Assembly (NCBI RefSeq): GCF_019599505.1
Contig: NZ_RKLT01000029.1
Location: forward strand, 1-33,191
Length of the DNA stretch: 33,191 nt
Source: Haloarcula nitratireducens
Lineage (GTDB): Archaea; Halobacteriota; Halobacteria; Halobacteriales; Haloarculaceae
Reading direction: 5' to 3'
Positions 24,509-32,051 of this stretch are shown in pieces. Position numbers and translations under genes: made by a program. Each line of letters starts with the position of its first letter. Positions within the stretch are counted from its first letter, which is position 1. The notes beneath the pieces were generated by a model. That model made no database searches and was not told the DNA's origin. It saw only the letters and a program-made list of their open reading frames with translations.

Positions 24509-25387
24509 ATGTACGACAATATCCTCGTCCCGACCGATGGTAGTCCAGGTGCCGAAAACGCGACCGCCCGTGCCTTCGACCTCGCGCGAACCGGCGACGC
24601 GACAATCCACGTCCTTCACGCCGTCGGTCCCGACTTGACCTCGGTCGGCCTGGATTCAACGGATATTGAAGAATTCCGATAGCAGTCCGAAAAGCGCGGG
24701 CGGGAGGCGACCGTTCAGATCCAAGAGCAGGCGACGGATCTCGGGCTTGATGCCGTCCGGGCCGTACGTGAAGGAACCACGTATCGGGCGATACTCGAGT
24801 ACATCGACGAGAACGAGATTGATCTGGTGGTGATGGGAACGCATGGCCGGACCGGGGGGGAACGAACGTAGCTCGGCAGTACCACAGAACGGGTGATCGC
24901 GCTCGCGAACGTCCCAGTCATGGCCGTCCGTCTGGCTGAGGACGGAATTGTTCCCGAATCGGGATATGGGATGTACAACCACGTCGTGATTCCCACTGAC
25001 GGGAGCGATGCTTCCGAACGTGCGGCCGATCGCGCGCTCGGTATCGCTGAACGATACAGCGCCGATGTCCACGTGATCTACGTCATCGACACGACGACCT
25101 ATGGGTTCGAAGACGCTCCCCGGAGTATCGTCGGTCTCCTCAAGCAAGGGGGGCAGAACGCAGTCGAGGAGATCGAGACCAATGCTCGTGATCTGAACCT
25201 TCCGGTGACAACTGAAGTTCTCCGTGGTATTCCTCACGAGAAGATTCTCGAGTATGCGTCAGGTGTTGACGCCGACGTGATTGCGATGGGGACTCGCGGT
25301 CGGACTGCGGACACAGACCGGCTTCTCGGGAGCACGACTGCACGCATCGTCAGGCGATCCGACGTGCCAGTGCTAACGACCGCGTGA
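24509..25387 (+). pseudogene. Universal stress protein, tandem UspA domains, with two in-frame TAG codons
   Basis: The frame from ATG 24509 (MYDNILVPTDGSPG) spans 292 codons with no frameshift and ends in TGA at 25387, but codons 58 (24680-24682) and 121 (24869-24871) are TAG. The first follows DIEEFR in the helix after beta2. The second falls inside the ATP signature, reading GGERT-stop-LGSTTERV where a Leu or Tyr is normal. The first signature has also changed Leu to Gly (RTGGER). The second domain (from 24971, MYNHVVIPTDGSD to RIVRRSDVPVLTT) is intact with GTRGRTADTDRLLGST and could be made alone from ATG 24893 or 24971. The first domain appears dead; the second may still function. Confidence 0.8.
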
Positions 25388-25392
25388 TTTCC

Positions 25393-25551
25393 ATGAGCGT
25401 GGAAACTCTCTGCCAGATCGGCGAATCGGCACTTGCCAACTACCAGTGTCGGCAGTGTGGTGCGCTCGTATGCAGTGCCCACTACAACGAAGATACCGGA
25501 TTGTGTATTGACTGCGTATCAAGTATCTACGACACTTCGTCTGACAAGTAA
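25393..25551 (+). CDS. Small zinc-finger protein
   Basis: A 52-residue protein reading MSVETLCQIGESALANYQCR then QCGALVCSAHYNEDTGLCID, ending in TAA at 25551. Cys7, Cys19, Cys22, Cys27, His30, Cys38 and Cys41 form CxxC, CxxH and CxxC knuckles, enough for one or two zinc ions in a B-box-like fold. Such microproteins are frequent in haloarchaea, and several affect swarming, biofilm or stress growth. It begins five bases after the usp stop, so it was probably co-transcribed with it. The function is not recognised. Confidence 0.65.
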   Translation: MSVETLCQIGESALANYQCRQCGALVCSAHYNEDTGLCIDCVSSIYDTSSDK

Positions 25552-25843
25552 ACAAAGAGTTGATTCAGTATTGGTTGCGAACAGCGACGCTAAATCGACT
25601 ATCTTCGGGCTTCAATCTCTCCACAAGCGAATTAGGATATCTCTGGCTCCTCGATGACGTCATCGAGCCCCGGTCTGTCGCTGCCGTATCGAGATAGTCC
25701 GCGATGTCTGTCTCTTCTCTATGTTCGTCGTATCGTACAGGAATTTCGATCTGCTGTTGTTCAGTGACTGTTGACTGGCCAGTGATGGTTTTCGAACAGC
25801 GTCGCGAAATGCGTGCTCCGATCGGGATGATCTGCCATGTTCT

Positions 25844-26254
25844 TCAGTCACCTATCACCGAAATGAACGACACGGCCTGTTCAGGGCTCTTGCGCTGTGA
25901 CACCCGCACCTCCGTCTCTCCCCGAGGCCCGAGTGAAATGACGACATCGTCGACCAATCGGGCATACTCATTGGCGTGTTTCCCGGACTGACGAATGCGG
26001 GTCCGTTCTTCGAGCAGACCGGCCTCGGTAAGGAGATCGAGTTTGCGATACGTCGTCGACAGCGGAAGATCGTGAGCTTCGGAAACCTCCTTCACCGTTA
26101 ACGCTTGTTCACGTGTCGCATCGAGAATAGCACGACAGTCAGCATCGTCGAGCGCATCGAGGAGCTGTTGAACAGCACTCTCAGCAACGATGGTTTGCAC
26201 GTCATTCGCGGACTCTTCGGATGTATGGACAGACGCCATCGATGACCGGCTCAT
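25844..26254 (-). CDS. Winged-helix (ArsR-like) transcriptional regulator
   Basis: About 136 residues from ATG 26254 (MSRSSMASVHTSEES). The core VQQLLDALDDADCRAILDATRE, ALTVKEVSEAHDLPLSTTYRKLDLLTEAGLLEER is a winged helix with the recognition helix at LSTTYRKLDLL. A beta part, DVVISLGPRGETEVRVSQR, follows. This is a frequent haloarchaeal HTH type, and its ligand is unknown. The start is uncertain: ATG 26239 (MASVHT) is also possible, and ATG 26296 is unlikely because a TATA-like CATATATGA lies at 26250-26258. It stands 158 bases downstream of the NarO-like regulator on the same strand. Confidence 0.82.
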   Translation of the reverse strand: MSRSSMASVHTSEESANDVQTIVAESAVQQLLDALDDADCRAILDATREQALTVKEVSEAHDLPLSTTYRKLDLLTEAGLLEERTRIRQSGKHANEYARLVDDVVISLGPRGETEVRVSQRKSPEQAVSFISVIGD

Positions 26255-26412
26255 ATATGAATGTGACAGCGGCCACAGGGAGTAAGACGCACCCACACTA
26301 TCCGGGCAGGTTTAATAACAACGAGACGGACACTCTCGGATTCTTCCGGCTTGGACCAGGGGAAGCCCGGCTACATCCGAGCGCACGGAACGAGGACAGC
26401 GGCACCCATCCT

Positions 26413-27048
26413 CTAGAGGAGGTCTTCCAGAATTTTCGATTCCGCCGCCGTGAGATGTTCCCTGAATGTGGAGGGATTGATATCAAGCTCCGCCGCAATT
26501 TCCGTTGCGTTGGACCGCCGTGGACGATCGAAGTATCCCTTCTCGTAGGCGGTTTCCAAGATTTCGAGCTGACGGTGAGTGAGCTTGCCCCGGTCTACGA
26601 ACACACTATCTTCGGCTTGCTCTCCGGCCGGAGACTGGACCAATCGTTTGATATTTATCTCGGGAAACTGGTCATGAAGTTCGCCAATCACCTCCTGTAG
26701 TTGGTCGTAATCGGCTGCGTGAAACACGATTGTCAGTGTTCCATTCCGAGCAACGTATCGAGCGACGGGACACCCGAATTGACCGAGACATTCGCACGGA
26801 CAGTCCACACCGTCATCGTGGGTAAACCGGTACCGATCTGAGGACCTGTGTGAGAAAATCGGAGTCATGTCTACCTCAAAGTCGCCATCTGCGTCCATCG
26901 AAAACTCCGTCACACACTCCGTACGATCGGATGAACAGACGTTCGTCGCCACCGAGTTAATCGTCGTCTCTGCCGCCGCCGAGAGTTCGACGATCGGACA
27001 GATGTCCGGGGTATCGAACTCCACTTCGGCTCGGATCCCAGGCGGCAT
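26413..27048 (-). CDS. NarO/DmsR-like HTH regulator with cysteine sensor motif
   Basis: A 211-residue protein from ATG 27048 (MPPGIRAEVEFDTPDICP). The C-terminal 55 residues form a Bat-type HTH-10 domain (LTHRQLEILETAYEKGYFD, ATEIAAELDINPSTFREHL). The N-terminal part carries Cys17, Cys38, Cys45, Cys83, Cys85, Cys87 and Cys93. Cys83-x-Cys85-x7-Cys93 with an upstream Cys matches the CXnCXCX7C signature that I recall for NarO and DmsR, Haloferax regulators of denitrification and DMSO respiration. A redox- or oxygen-sensitive metal centre is therefore likely. An ATG at 27060 adds four residues. It is the best local candidate to control the stress and fermentation genes around it; that link is inference. 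Confidence 0.85.
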   Translation of the reverse strand: MPPGIRAEVEFDTPDICPIVELSAAAETTINSVATNVCSSDRTECVTEFSMDADGDFEVDMTPIFSHRSSDRYRFTHDDGVDCPCECLGQFGCPVARYVARNGTLTIVFHAADYDQLQEVIGELHDQFPEINIKRLVQSPAGEQAEDSVFVDRGKLTHRQLEILETAYEKGYFDRPRRSNATEIAAELDINPSTFREHLTAAESKILEDLL

Positions 27049-27073
27049 GAGAGCATTCAAAATACATTATGAA

Positions 27074-27088
27074 GATACTTTAGTATAC
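27074..27088 (-). promoter_or_regulatory. TATA region of the NarO-like regulator
   Basis: The minus strand reads GTATACTAAAGTATC, placing a TATA box about 30-40 bases before the ATG at 27048. ATACT and AGTAT form a short inverted repeat across it. The core ATACTAAAGT recurs in the PPOX gene promoter at 27698-27713. Confidence 0.45.
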
Positions 27089-27210
27089 AGGTGCCGCCCC
27101 CTGAACGGAGGATACCAGTATGTTCTCGGCGCACAACACTCGAATCAGCCCTCACAGTGGTTCAAATAGGACCCCCGATTGCTTTGGCGAGTCGGTAGCG
27201 GAACCCCCGA

Positions 27211-27675
27211 TCAGGAGGAATCAGCGTCCCGCTCCATTTCAGCTCTCCGTCCACTCAATTCGTCCGAATCGAGTCGATAGAGCTGAACGTTGAGAGCTGG
27301 CAGCGAGTCTCCCCAGATCTCGAAGAGCGGGCGTTTGGCCTCGCCGTATTGCTCCATATGTTCGACAGTCAACTCGTCCCGACTAATCTCACTCAGGGTA
27401 CCAGTCGCGACAACACTCGTGTAGATAGGGTCGTCTTCTTCGTATACGACGAGACGAGCATGTGGTGACGATTTTAAGAACTCTCGTTTCTCGCTCTCGG
27501 GATTCGAAATCAGGCGCAGATAGAATCGATGGTCACTATCGTAACCGTACGATATCGGGACCGCGTACGGTTGTCCCTCGCGAGCCAGAGATATCACCCC
27601 CGTTTCGTGCCGCCCGAGGAAAGAATCGATCTCTTCGTCCGAGAGTATCGTTTCTTCATCCAGTAGCATTGTCAA
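27211..27675 (-). CDS. Pyridoxamine 5'-phosphate oxidase-family (FMN split-barrel) protein
   Basis: A 154-residue protein with a split-barrel flavin-binding fold: LSDEEIDSFLGRHETGVISLAREGQPYAVPISYGYD, RFYLRLISNPESEKREFLKSSPHARLVV, SVVATGTLSEI. This is the haloarchaeal PPOX/HugZ-like group, which binds FMN or F420 and often acts in redox or nitrosative stress, not in pyridoxal synthesis. Length is normal. ATG 27675 (MTMLLDEET) or 27669 may be used. It lies upstream of the NarO-like gene on the same strand with its own TATA region. Confidence 0.85.
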   Translation of the reverse strand: MTMLLDEETILSDEEIDSFLGRHETGVISLAREGQPYAVPISYGYDSDHRFYLRLISNPESEKREFLKSSPHARLVVYEEDDPIYTSVVATGTLSEISRDELTVEHMEQYGEAKRPLFEIWGDSLPALNVQLYRLDSDELSGRRAEMERDADSS

Positions 27676-27697
27676 TCGTGTGCTACCTCACGGGGCA

Positions 27698-27713
27698 GAC
27701 TTTAGTATCTACC
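27698..27713 (-). promoter_or_regulatory. TATA region of the PPOX gene
   Basis: The minus strand reads GGTAGATACTAAAGTC, centred about 30 bases before the start at 27675, so the leader is very short. It shares ATACTAAAGT with the promoter at 27074-27088. Confidence 0.45.
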
Positions 27714-27870
27714 CCAAGGGTTACGATAGCCCCGACGCGAGCAAAGTGTCCTCATCCTGAACGCTCTTTGCCGATTTTCCTCAAGATGGCAACGGAGTAT
27801 CCGAGGAGAAGCTATCGTATCCCATATAAACTATAGAAGTATAGTTCTACTGTGGCAAACATATAAGCAA

Positions 27871-28044
27871 TTAAGACAAATCAGATAACGAGTCTTCCGT
27901 AAACGCCTCCTCCGTCACGGGAAACCCGCAGATGACGCATCCTCTTTCGATGAGCGTATTTTTCATCTTTTTGTCTACTTCTAAATGTTCTTCGCACTCA
28001 GGACAGACAAAAGCGTATCCTTCGCTCTCTTCACCGTTCATCAT
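27871..28044 (-). CDS. Small zinc-finger protein (DUF7560-like)
   Basis: A 57-residue protein beginning MMNGEESEGYAFVCPECEEH and continuing LEVDKKMKNTLIERGCVICG. The two knuckles CPEC (Cys14, Cys17) and CVIC (Cys36, Cys39) make a single zinc ribbon. The pattern FVCPEC...GCVICGxPV is one I associate with a short haloarchaeal family (DUF7560-type) of unknown function. Codon use is AT-rich (AAA, AAT, TTA) compared with neighbours. Either of two adjacent ATGs (28044 or 28041) may start it. It lies alone between the PPOX gene and the phosphoribosyltransferase region. Confidence 0.7.
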   Translation of the reverse strand: MMNGEESEGYAFVCPECEEHLEVDKKMKNTLIERGCVICGFPVTEEAFTEDSLSDLS

Positions 28045-28428
28045 ATCCTATAATATAGGCTCTCTTCATAAATGATACCCTCCTTTTCCGAATCTATGAG
28101 AAACTAGGGTCTCTGAAGGTCTCAGAAGCCAGCGCGAATCCCAGTTGCCGAATTTCTTAGCCAGCGCTACTCTCGGTCTGAAGGGGTTGATTGATCGGGG
28201 TTCCCACTCGTATCCTCGTCCGTTCGTTTGTTAGCTTATTGAACGTGTTCGATTTATAGAGGGGATAGATGACGTTTTTGCCAGGACAGTAATCCGAGAA
28301 ACGATCTGACCTTCGGATCGGATAAATCCGACGATCAACCACCTGTATCACGTCCGAAGCAGGACGGGGTCGGATCACCTTTCCGCTGGTTGCGTTCGAG
28401 ATCCGGAAACGACCGTTCGAAGCAACAT

Positions 28429-29073
28429 TCACTGCTCTCCTGCAAGATATTCCATCGCCTCTTCGTCTGAGACCTGGTCGAAGCGCTCATAGAACTGGCC
28501 GACACCCATAAAACTGCTCGGCGTCTTGAGACAGATCACCTCGTCAGCCAATTCCTGTAACTTGTGAACGGTGTCGGGTGGCCCAACCGGAACCACCAGC
28601 ACGATGCGTTCGGCGTCGGTTTCCCGGAGCATCTGGAGACACGCTCTGGCGGTCGAGCCCGTGGCAACTCCATCATCAACGACGACGACGGTCTTCCCGG
28701 TCAGGTCGGGCTCGGATCGCTCACCTCGGTAGCGGTTGGCCTTCTGACGCGCGTTCTCGGCTTCCCGCTCGCGCTCCTGTTCGAAGTATTCCTCGTTGGC
28801 GCCCGTCCCGCGGAAAGCCTCATCGTTCCGCCAGACGCTGCCGTCACTGGCGACGGCACCGATGGCCAGCTCAGGGTTGCCTGGCGCACCGATCTTCGAC
28901 GCAACGACGATATCGAGCGGGACGTCGAGCACATCGGCGACGGCCCGTCCGAGCGGGAGACCCCCCCGAGGGATAGCGAGCACCATATCCACGTCGACCT
29001 CCCGCTCGCGGAGCGCTTCTCCGAGTTGTGTTCCTGCCTCAGTACGATCTTTGAATCGGAGAGAGTCTGGCAT
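28429..29073 (-). CDS. Phosphoribosyltransferase-family protein
   Basis: A 214-residue type I PRTase fold. RFKDRTEAGTQLGEAL is followed by VLAIPRGGLPLGRAVADVL and VVASKIGAPGNPELAIGAV. The PRPP loop is VVVVDDGVATGSTARA (about 129-144), and the end carries VGQFYERFDQVSDEEAMEYL. This group is annotated only as phosphoribosyltransferase; it lacks the base-specificity hoods of known salvage enzymes. In Mycobacterium the same type is fused to a dienelactone-hydrolase-like domain (Rv0571c, dormancy regulon). Here a hydrolase gene of that kind lies next to it, divergently. A nucleotide-related role is likely; the substrate is unknown. Confidence 0.88.
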   Translation of the reverse strand: MPDSLRFKDRTEAGTQLGEALREREVDVDMVLAIPRGGLPLGRAVADVLDVPLDIVVASKIGAPGNPELAIGAVASDGSVWRNDEAFRGTGANEEYFEQEREREAENARQKANRYRGERSEPDLTGKTVVVVDDGVATGSTARACLQMLRETDAERIVLVVPVGPPDTVHKLQELADEVICLKTPSSFMGVGQFYERFDQVSDEEAMEYLAGEQ

Positions 29074-29179
29074 GAATCTTCAATAGAAAGAGATGCTACA
29101 GCGGCCTGTAGCATGTGGCTGTTCTCACGAGCTCGGAATGACCGTGTGAATAATGCCCACGGCGAGTGTCGAGGGCAGT

Positions 29180-29920
29180 ATGTCCCAAACGACCGAGAAT
29201 CTCGTCCATATCCCGGTCGACGACGTCGAACTCGAGGGCATCCTTGAACTTCCGGACGGAGCGGGGCCTGGTGGTCTTCGCCCACGGGAGCGGACCAAGT
29301 CGGAAAAGCCCGCGCAACAACTTCGTGGCGGAGGTCATTCGCGACCGAGGGCTCGGAACGCTCCTATTCGGCCTGCTGACCGAAGAAGAAGACCAAATCC
29401 GCGAGAACCGCTTCGATATCCCGTTGCTGACGGACCGTCTCGTTGCCGTCATAGAATGGCTGTGGAGGCGTGACGCCACTTGTGATCTGAACGTGGGCTA
29501 CTTCGGCTCCAGTACCGGGGCGGCGTCTGCACTCCGAGCAGCGGCCCGTCTGGGAGACGATATCGACGCGGTCGTCTCGCGTGGGGACGCGTCGACATGG
29601 CGTCCGAGTTCCTCGACGAAATCACGATGCCGACGCTGTTCATCGTCGGCGGCGACAACACGCAGGTCGAACTCAATCGCGAGGCCTACGACCAACTTCC
29701 CTCCGAGAAGGAACTGCATGTCGTCGAGGGAGCGGGACACCTCTTCGAAGATGAAGGTGAACTCGAAGAAGTCGCGGACGTGGCGGCCGATTGGTTGTCG
29801 GGACGCTACGGTGAGCGTACCTGTATGATATCAGTTACACGTACTGATTCAGAAAGCTCCGCGAATTCCAAGTGGCTGGGAAATTCCCTAATGGCATTAT
29901 CTTTGCGCAATAATATGTGA
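29180..29920 (+). pseudogene. Alpha/beta hydrolase (dienelactone hydrolase-like), frameshifted twice
   Basis: Three frames together give one hydrolase. MSQTTENLVHIPVDDVELEG leads to ILELPDGA; an extra G in the GGGG near 29270 shifts the frame. LVVFAHGSGPSRKSPRNNFV follows, through VGYFGSSTGAASALRAAARL with the nucleophile Ser in GSSTGA. A missing G in a G-run near 29585 then shifts back. The last piece, MASEFLDEITMPTLFIVGGD to HVVEGAGHLFEDEGELEEV, has the Asp and His of the triad. All catalytic residues survive, so the gene is either newly broken or misread at two G-runs. The end runs about 30 residues past the domain, which suggests that the natural stop is gone. It is divergent from the phosphoribosyltransferase gene. 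Confidence 0.78.
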
Positions 29921-29971
29921 CCACGTATGGACACGAACGTCCACTAAGCCGACGCCACTATCGGCTGGGAA

Positions 29972-30490
29972 GGAGTGTCGCGATGCCTACTCGGAAGTGT
30001 CACGGAAAAGGTCGTTCGTCTGGCGTCGATCCCCGTTCTTACGGTGCGGATGCAGCCCGACGAGCAACTGGCGGTCCCCTACGGGAACATCCCCATCCCA
30101 ACCGACGGGAGTGCCGGTACGAGTCACGCTGCCGAGCATAGCGTCTCTTGATGCAACCGTTCACGCGCTATCCATCGTGGATGATGCGTCGCTCTGTCTG
30201 GATATTCGCTCGACTGGACCGAGACGAGAAGGAGAAAAGTGGCGACTGATGCCGTTGACGACCTCGTCTCCGAGATAGAGACACACAGTATCACGAACAT
30301 CGTCAGGCACACCGAACACGGGACGCCGATCAAGGGCATACTCGACACAATCGAATCGAGTGACATCCATCTCGTCGTGATGGGGACGACAGGGCGACGC
30401 GAGACTGATCGAATCCTACTCGGAAGCGTCGCCGAAAAGACCGTTCGCTCTGCGCCCGTCCCCGTCATCACGGTTGAACACGGGGAGTAG
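29972..30490 (+). pseudogene. Universal stress protein, degraded copy
   Basis: Pieces of a tandem Usp lie in three frames. The end of domain 1 (GVSRCLLGSVTEKVVRLASI, PVLTVRMQP) runs into the domain 2 start IPIPTDGSAGTSHAAEHSVS. There the frame breaks near 30145. LDATVHALSIVDD is read next, and after a second break near 30240 the rest reads VDDLVSEIETHSI to VMGTTGRRETDRILLGSVAE, ending VPVITVEHGE and TAG. The first 110 or so residues are missing. The last frame has an ATG at 30239, but the product would lack beta1 of the domain. It is the most decayed usp in the window. Confidence 0.8.
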
Positions 30491-30797
30491 CGGTTCCGTG
30501 GGTGTCGCGTGGCTATACTCCTCCTCGTTTCATTCACTGCGAGACTCAGTAATAGGGTATATGATCCCGCTCAGCCGGGGCCTCCGTCTTGTTGCTGGCC
30601 TCAAATTCTTTTCCAGTTAACAGAATTTCATTGAGGAGGTGGTATAATTGAATTCAAAGATTGACCGGATGACTGGACTATTACCCAACCTGCACTCTTT
30701 TTAAGACACCGGTATGATATCTCGGTGCAGGACAATCACTCCTATCTCGAAAATGACGCGTACTCCCAGAAAATCAATGGATGGAATTTCCTGAGCG
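30491..30797. other. Intergenic region upstream of the MgtC/DUF4010 gene
   Basis: About 307 bases without a coding frame. CTTTTTAAGA near 30696-30705 is TATA-like but about 95 bases from the ATG. TCTCGAAAA at 30744-30752 repeats a word seen before two usp genes and the ATPase gene. Nothing else is recognised. Confidence 0.35.
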
Positions 30798-32051
30798 ATG
30801 GTCGATCCTCTAACATCCCCCCTCAGTGAAGTCGTCTTACATCTCCTCCTCGCGGGTGGTCTCGGCGCGCTCATCGGTCTGGAACGAGAACAGAGCGAAT
30901 CCGGGGGGACCTTCGCCGGGAGCCGGACATTTCCGCTGATCGCACTTTATGGGGCGCTCGTTCAGGCGTTTTTCCCGGCCATGCTCCCGCTCGCTGTGGG
31001 AACGCTCGCCGTACCCCTTACCGTAGCCTACGTCGGGAAAATCTGGTACGAAGAGGATATCGGCTTGACGACGCTCATTGCCGCCCTCGTGACGATCATC
31101 CTCGGTGCAATGGTAATGCATTCAGACCAGGGTGCGGTCGTCGCTATTATTGCCGGCGGCGCCGTCACTGTGCTTCTCTCGGTGAAGGATCCGATACATG
31201 AATTCGCCGATCGAATCGAAGAGAACGAACGGTGGGCGTCGGCGAAATTTATCCTCGTCGTCCTCGTCGTACTACCTGCGCTTCCCGACCGATCGCTTGA
31301 CGCCCTCTACGGCCTCAATCCAAGATTCATCTGGTTGATGGTCGTCTTCGTCACCGGTCTCGGATTCGTGGCGTATCTGCTCGGACAAACGCTCGGCCCA
31401 GAACGAGGAATCGCCCTCACGGGAATCATCGGTGGATTTGTCTCGTCTACCGCGACGACGGTCTCGATGGCGGAGAAGACGACCCAGAACGCGACACTCT
31501 ATCACGTCTGTGCATTCGCGGTCGTCACCGCCTCCATCGTGATGTTCCCCCGAGCGCTCATCGAGATTGCGGTGGTCAACCCCGACCTGCTCTCGAGCGT
31601 CGCGCTGCCGCTGGGAGCGATGACTGTAGTCGGTGCGGTTGCTGCCGGGGTGTTGTATTGGTTGACTGCGTCCGACGAGACGGTCGAGCCGGAAGAGCTC
31701 AAGAACCCGTTTCGCCTGCGGCCTGCTCTCCTTTTCGGGGTTATATTCGCGGCCGTGTTGCTTGTCTCCGAATACGCCAACGAGTGGTTCGGCGCATCGG
31801 GGGTGTACGCGACCGCGTTCTTCTCCGGGCTCGCCGATGTCGATGCGATGACGATCACGTTGAGTCAACTCGCAGCCGAAGGGGCAGTCTCGACAGAGGT
31901 CGCTACGACAGGAATCGTCATCGCGGCTATCGCAAACACCTTCGTCAAGGCCGCGTTAGCGTGGATCCTCGGCACCCACAGGCTGGGAAGACTCGTGTCG
32001 ATTGTACTCGGTATCGTCGTTCTGAGCGGTCTAGCTTTTCTCGTTGTCTAA
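30798..32051 (+). CDS. MgtC/SapB-family membrane protein with DUF4010 domain
   Basis: A 417-residue integral membrane protein. The N-terminal 140 residues are MgtC-like: LLLAGGLGALIGLEREQSES, GSRTFPLIALYGAL, TTLIAALVTIILGAMV. The rest is the DUF4010 region with about seven more helices, including GFVSSTATTVSMAEKT and ASGVYATAFFSGLADVDAMT. Length and order match the usual MgtC-DUF4010 fusion. MgtC proteins modulate ATP synthase or Mg2+ homeostasis in bacteria; the role of the fused form is unknown. It is followed 146 bases later by a second ion-transporter gene. Confidence 0.88.
   Translation: MVDPLTSPLSEVVLHLLLAGGLGALIGLEREQSESGGTFAGSRTFPLIALYGALVQAFFPAMLPLAVGTLAVPLTVAYVGKIWYEEDIGLTTLIAALVTIILGAMVMHSDQGAVVAIIAGGAVTVLLSVKDPIHEFADRIEENERWASAKFILVVLVVLPALPDRSLDALYGLNPRFIWLMVVFVTGLGFVAYLLGQTLGPERGIALTGIIGGFVSSTATTVSMAEKTTQNATLYHVCAFAVVTASIVMFPRALIEIAVVNPDLLSSVALPLGAMTVVGAVAAGVLYWLTASDETVEPEELKNPFRLRPALLFGVIFAAVLLVSEYANEWFGASGVYATAFFSGLADVDAMTITLSQLAAEGAVSTEVATTGIVIAAIANTFVKAALAWILGTHRLGRLVSIVLGIVVLSGLAFLVV

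Noticed and set aside
16953..25387. Pyrrolysine or other TAG recoding as explanation of the usp amber codons.
   Set aside because: TAG also acts as a normal terminal stop in this window, and no methylamine methyltransferase or pyl gene is visible; nonsense decay is simpler, though the question is kept as a finding.
25660..25851. Open frame of 63 codons on the minus strand upstream of the zinc-finger gene region.
   Set aside because: Highly basic, Ser/Arg-rich translation with no motif; typical of a non-coding frame.
28157..28432. Open frame of 91 codons on the minus strand, its ATG overlapping the stop of the phosphoribosyltransferase gene.
   Set aside because: The overlap looks operon-like, but the product is basic, lacks any recognisable motif and does not have the acidic composition of haloarchaeal proteins; probably chance.
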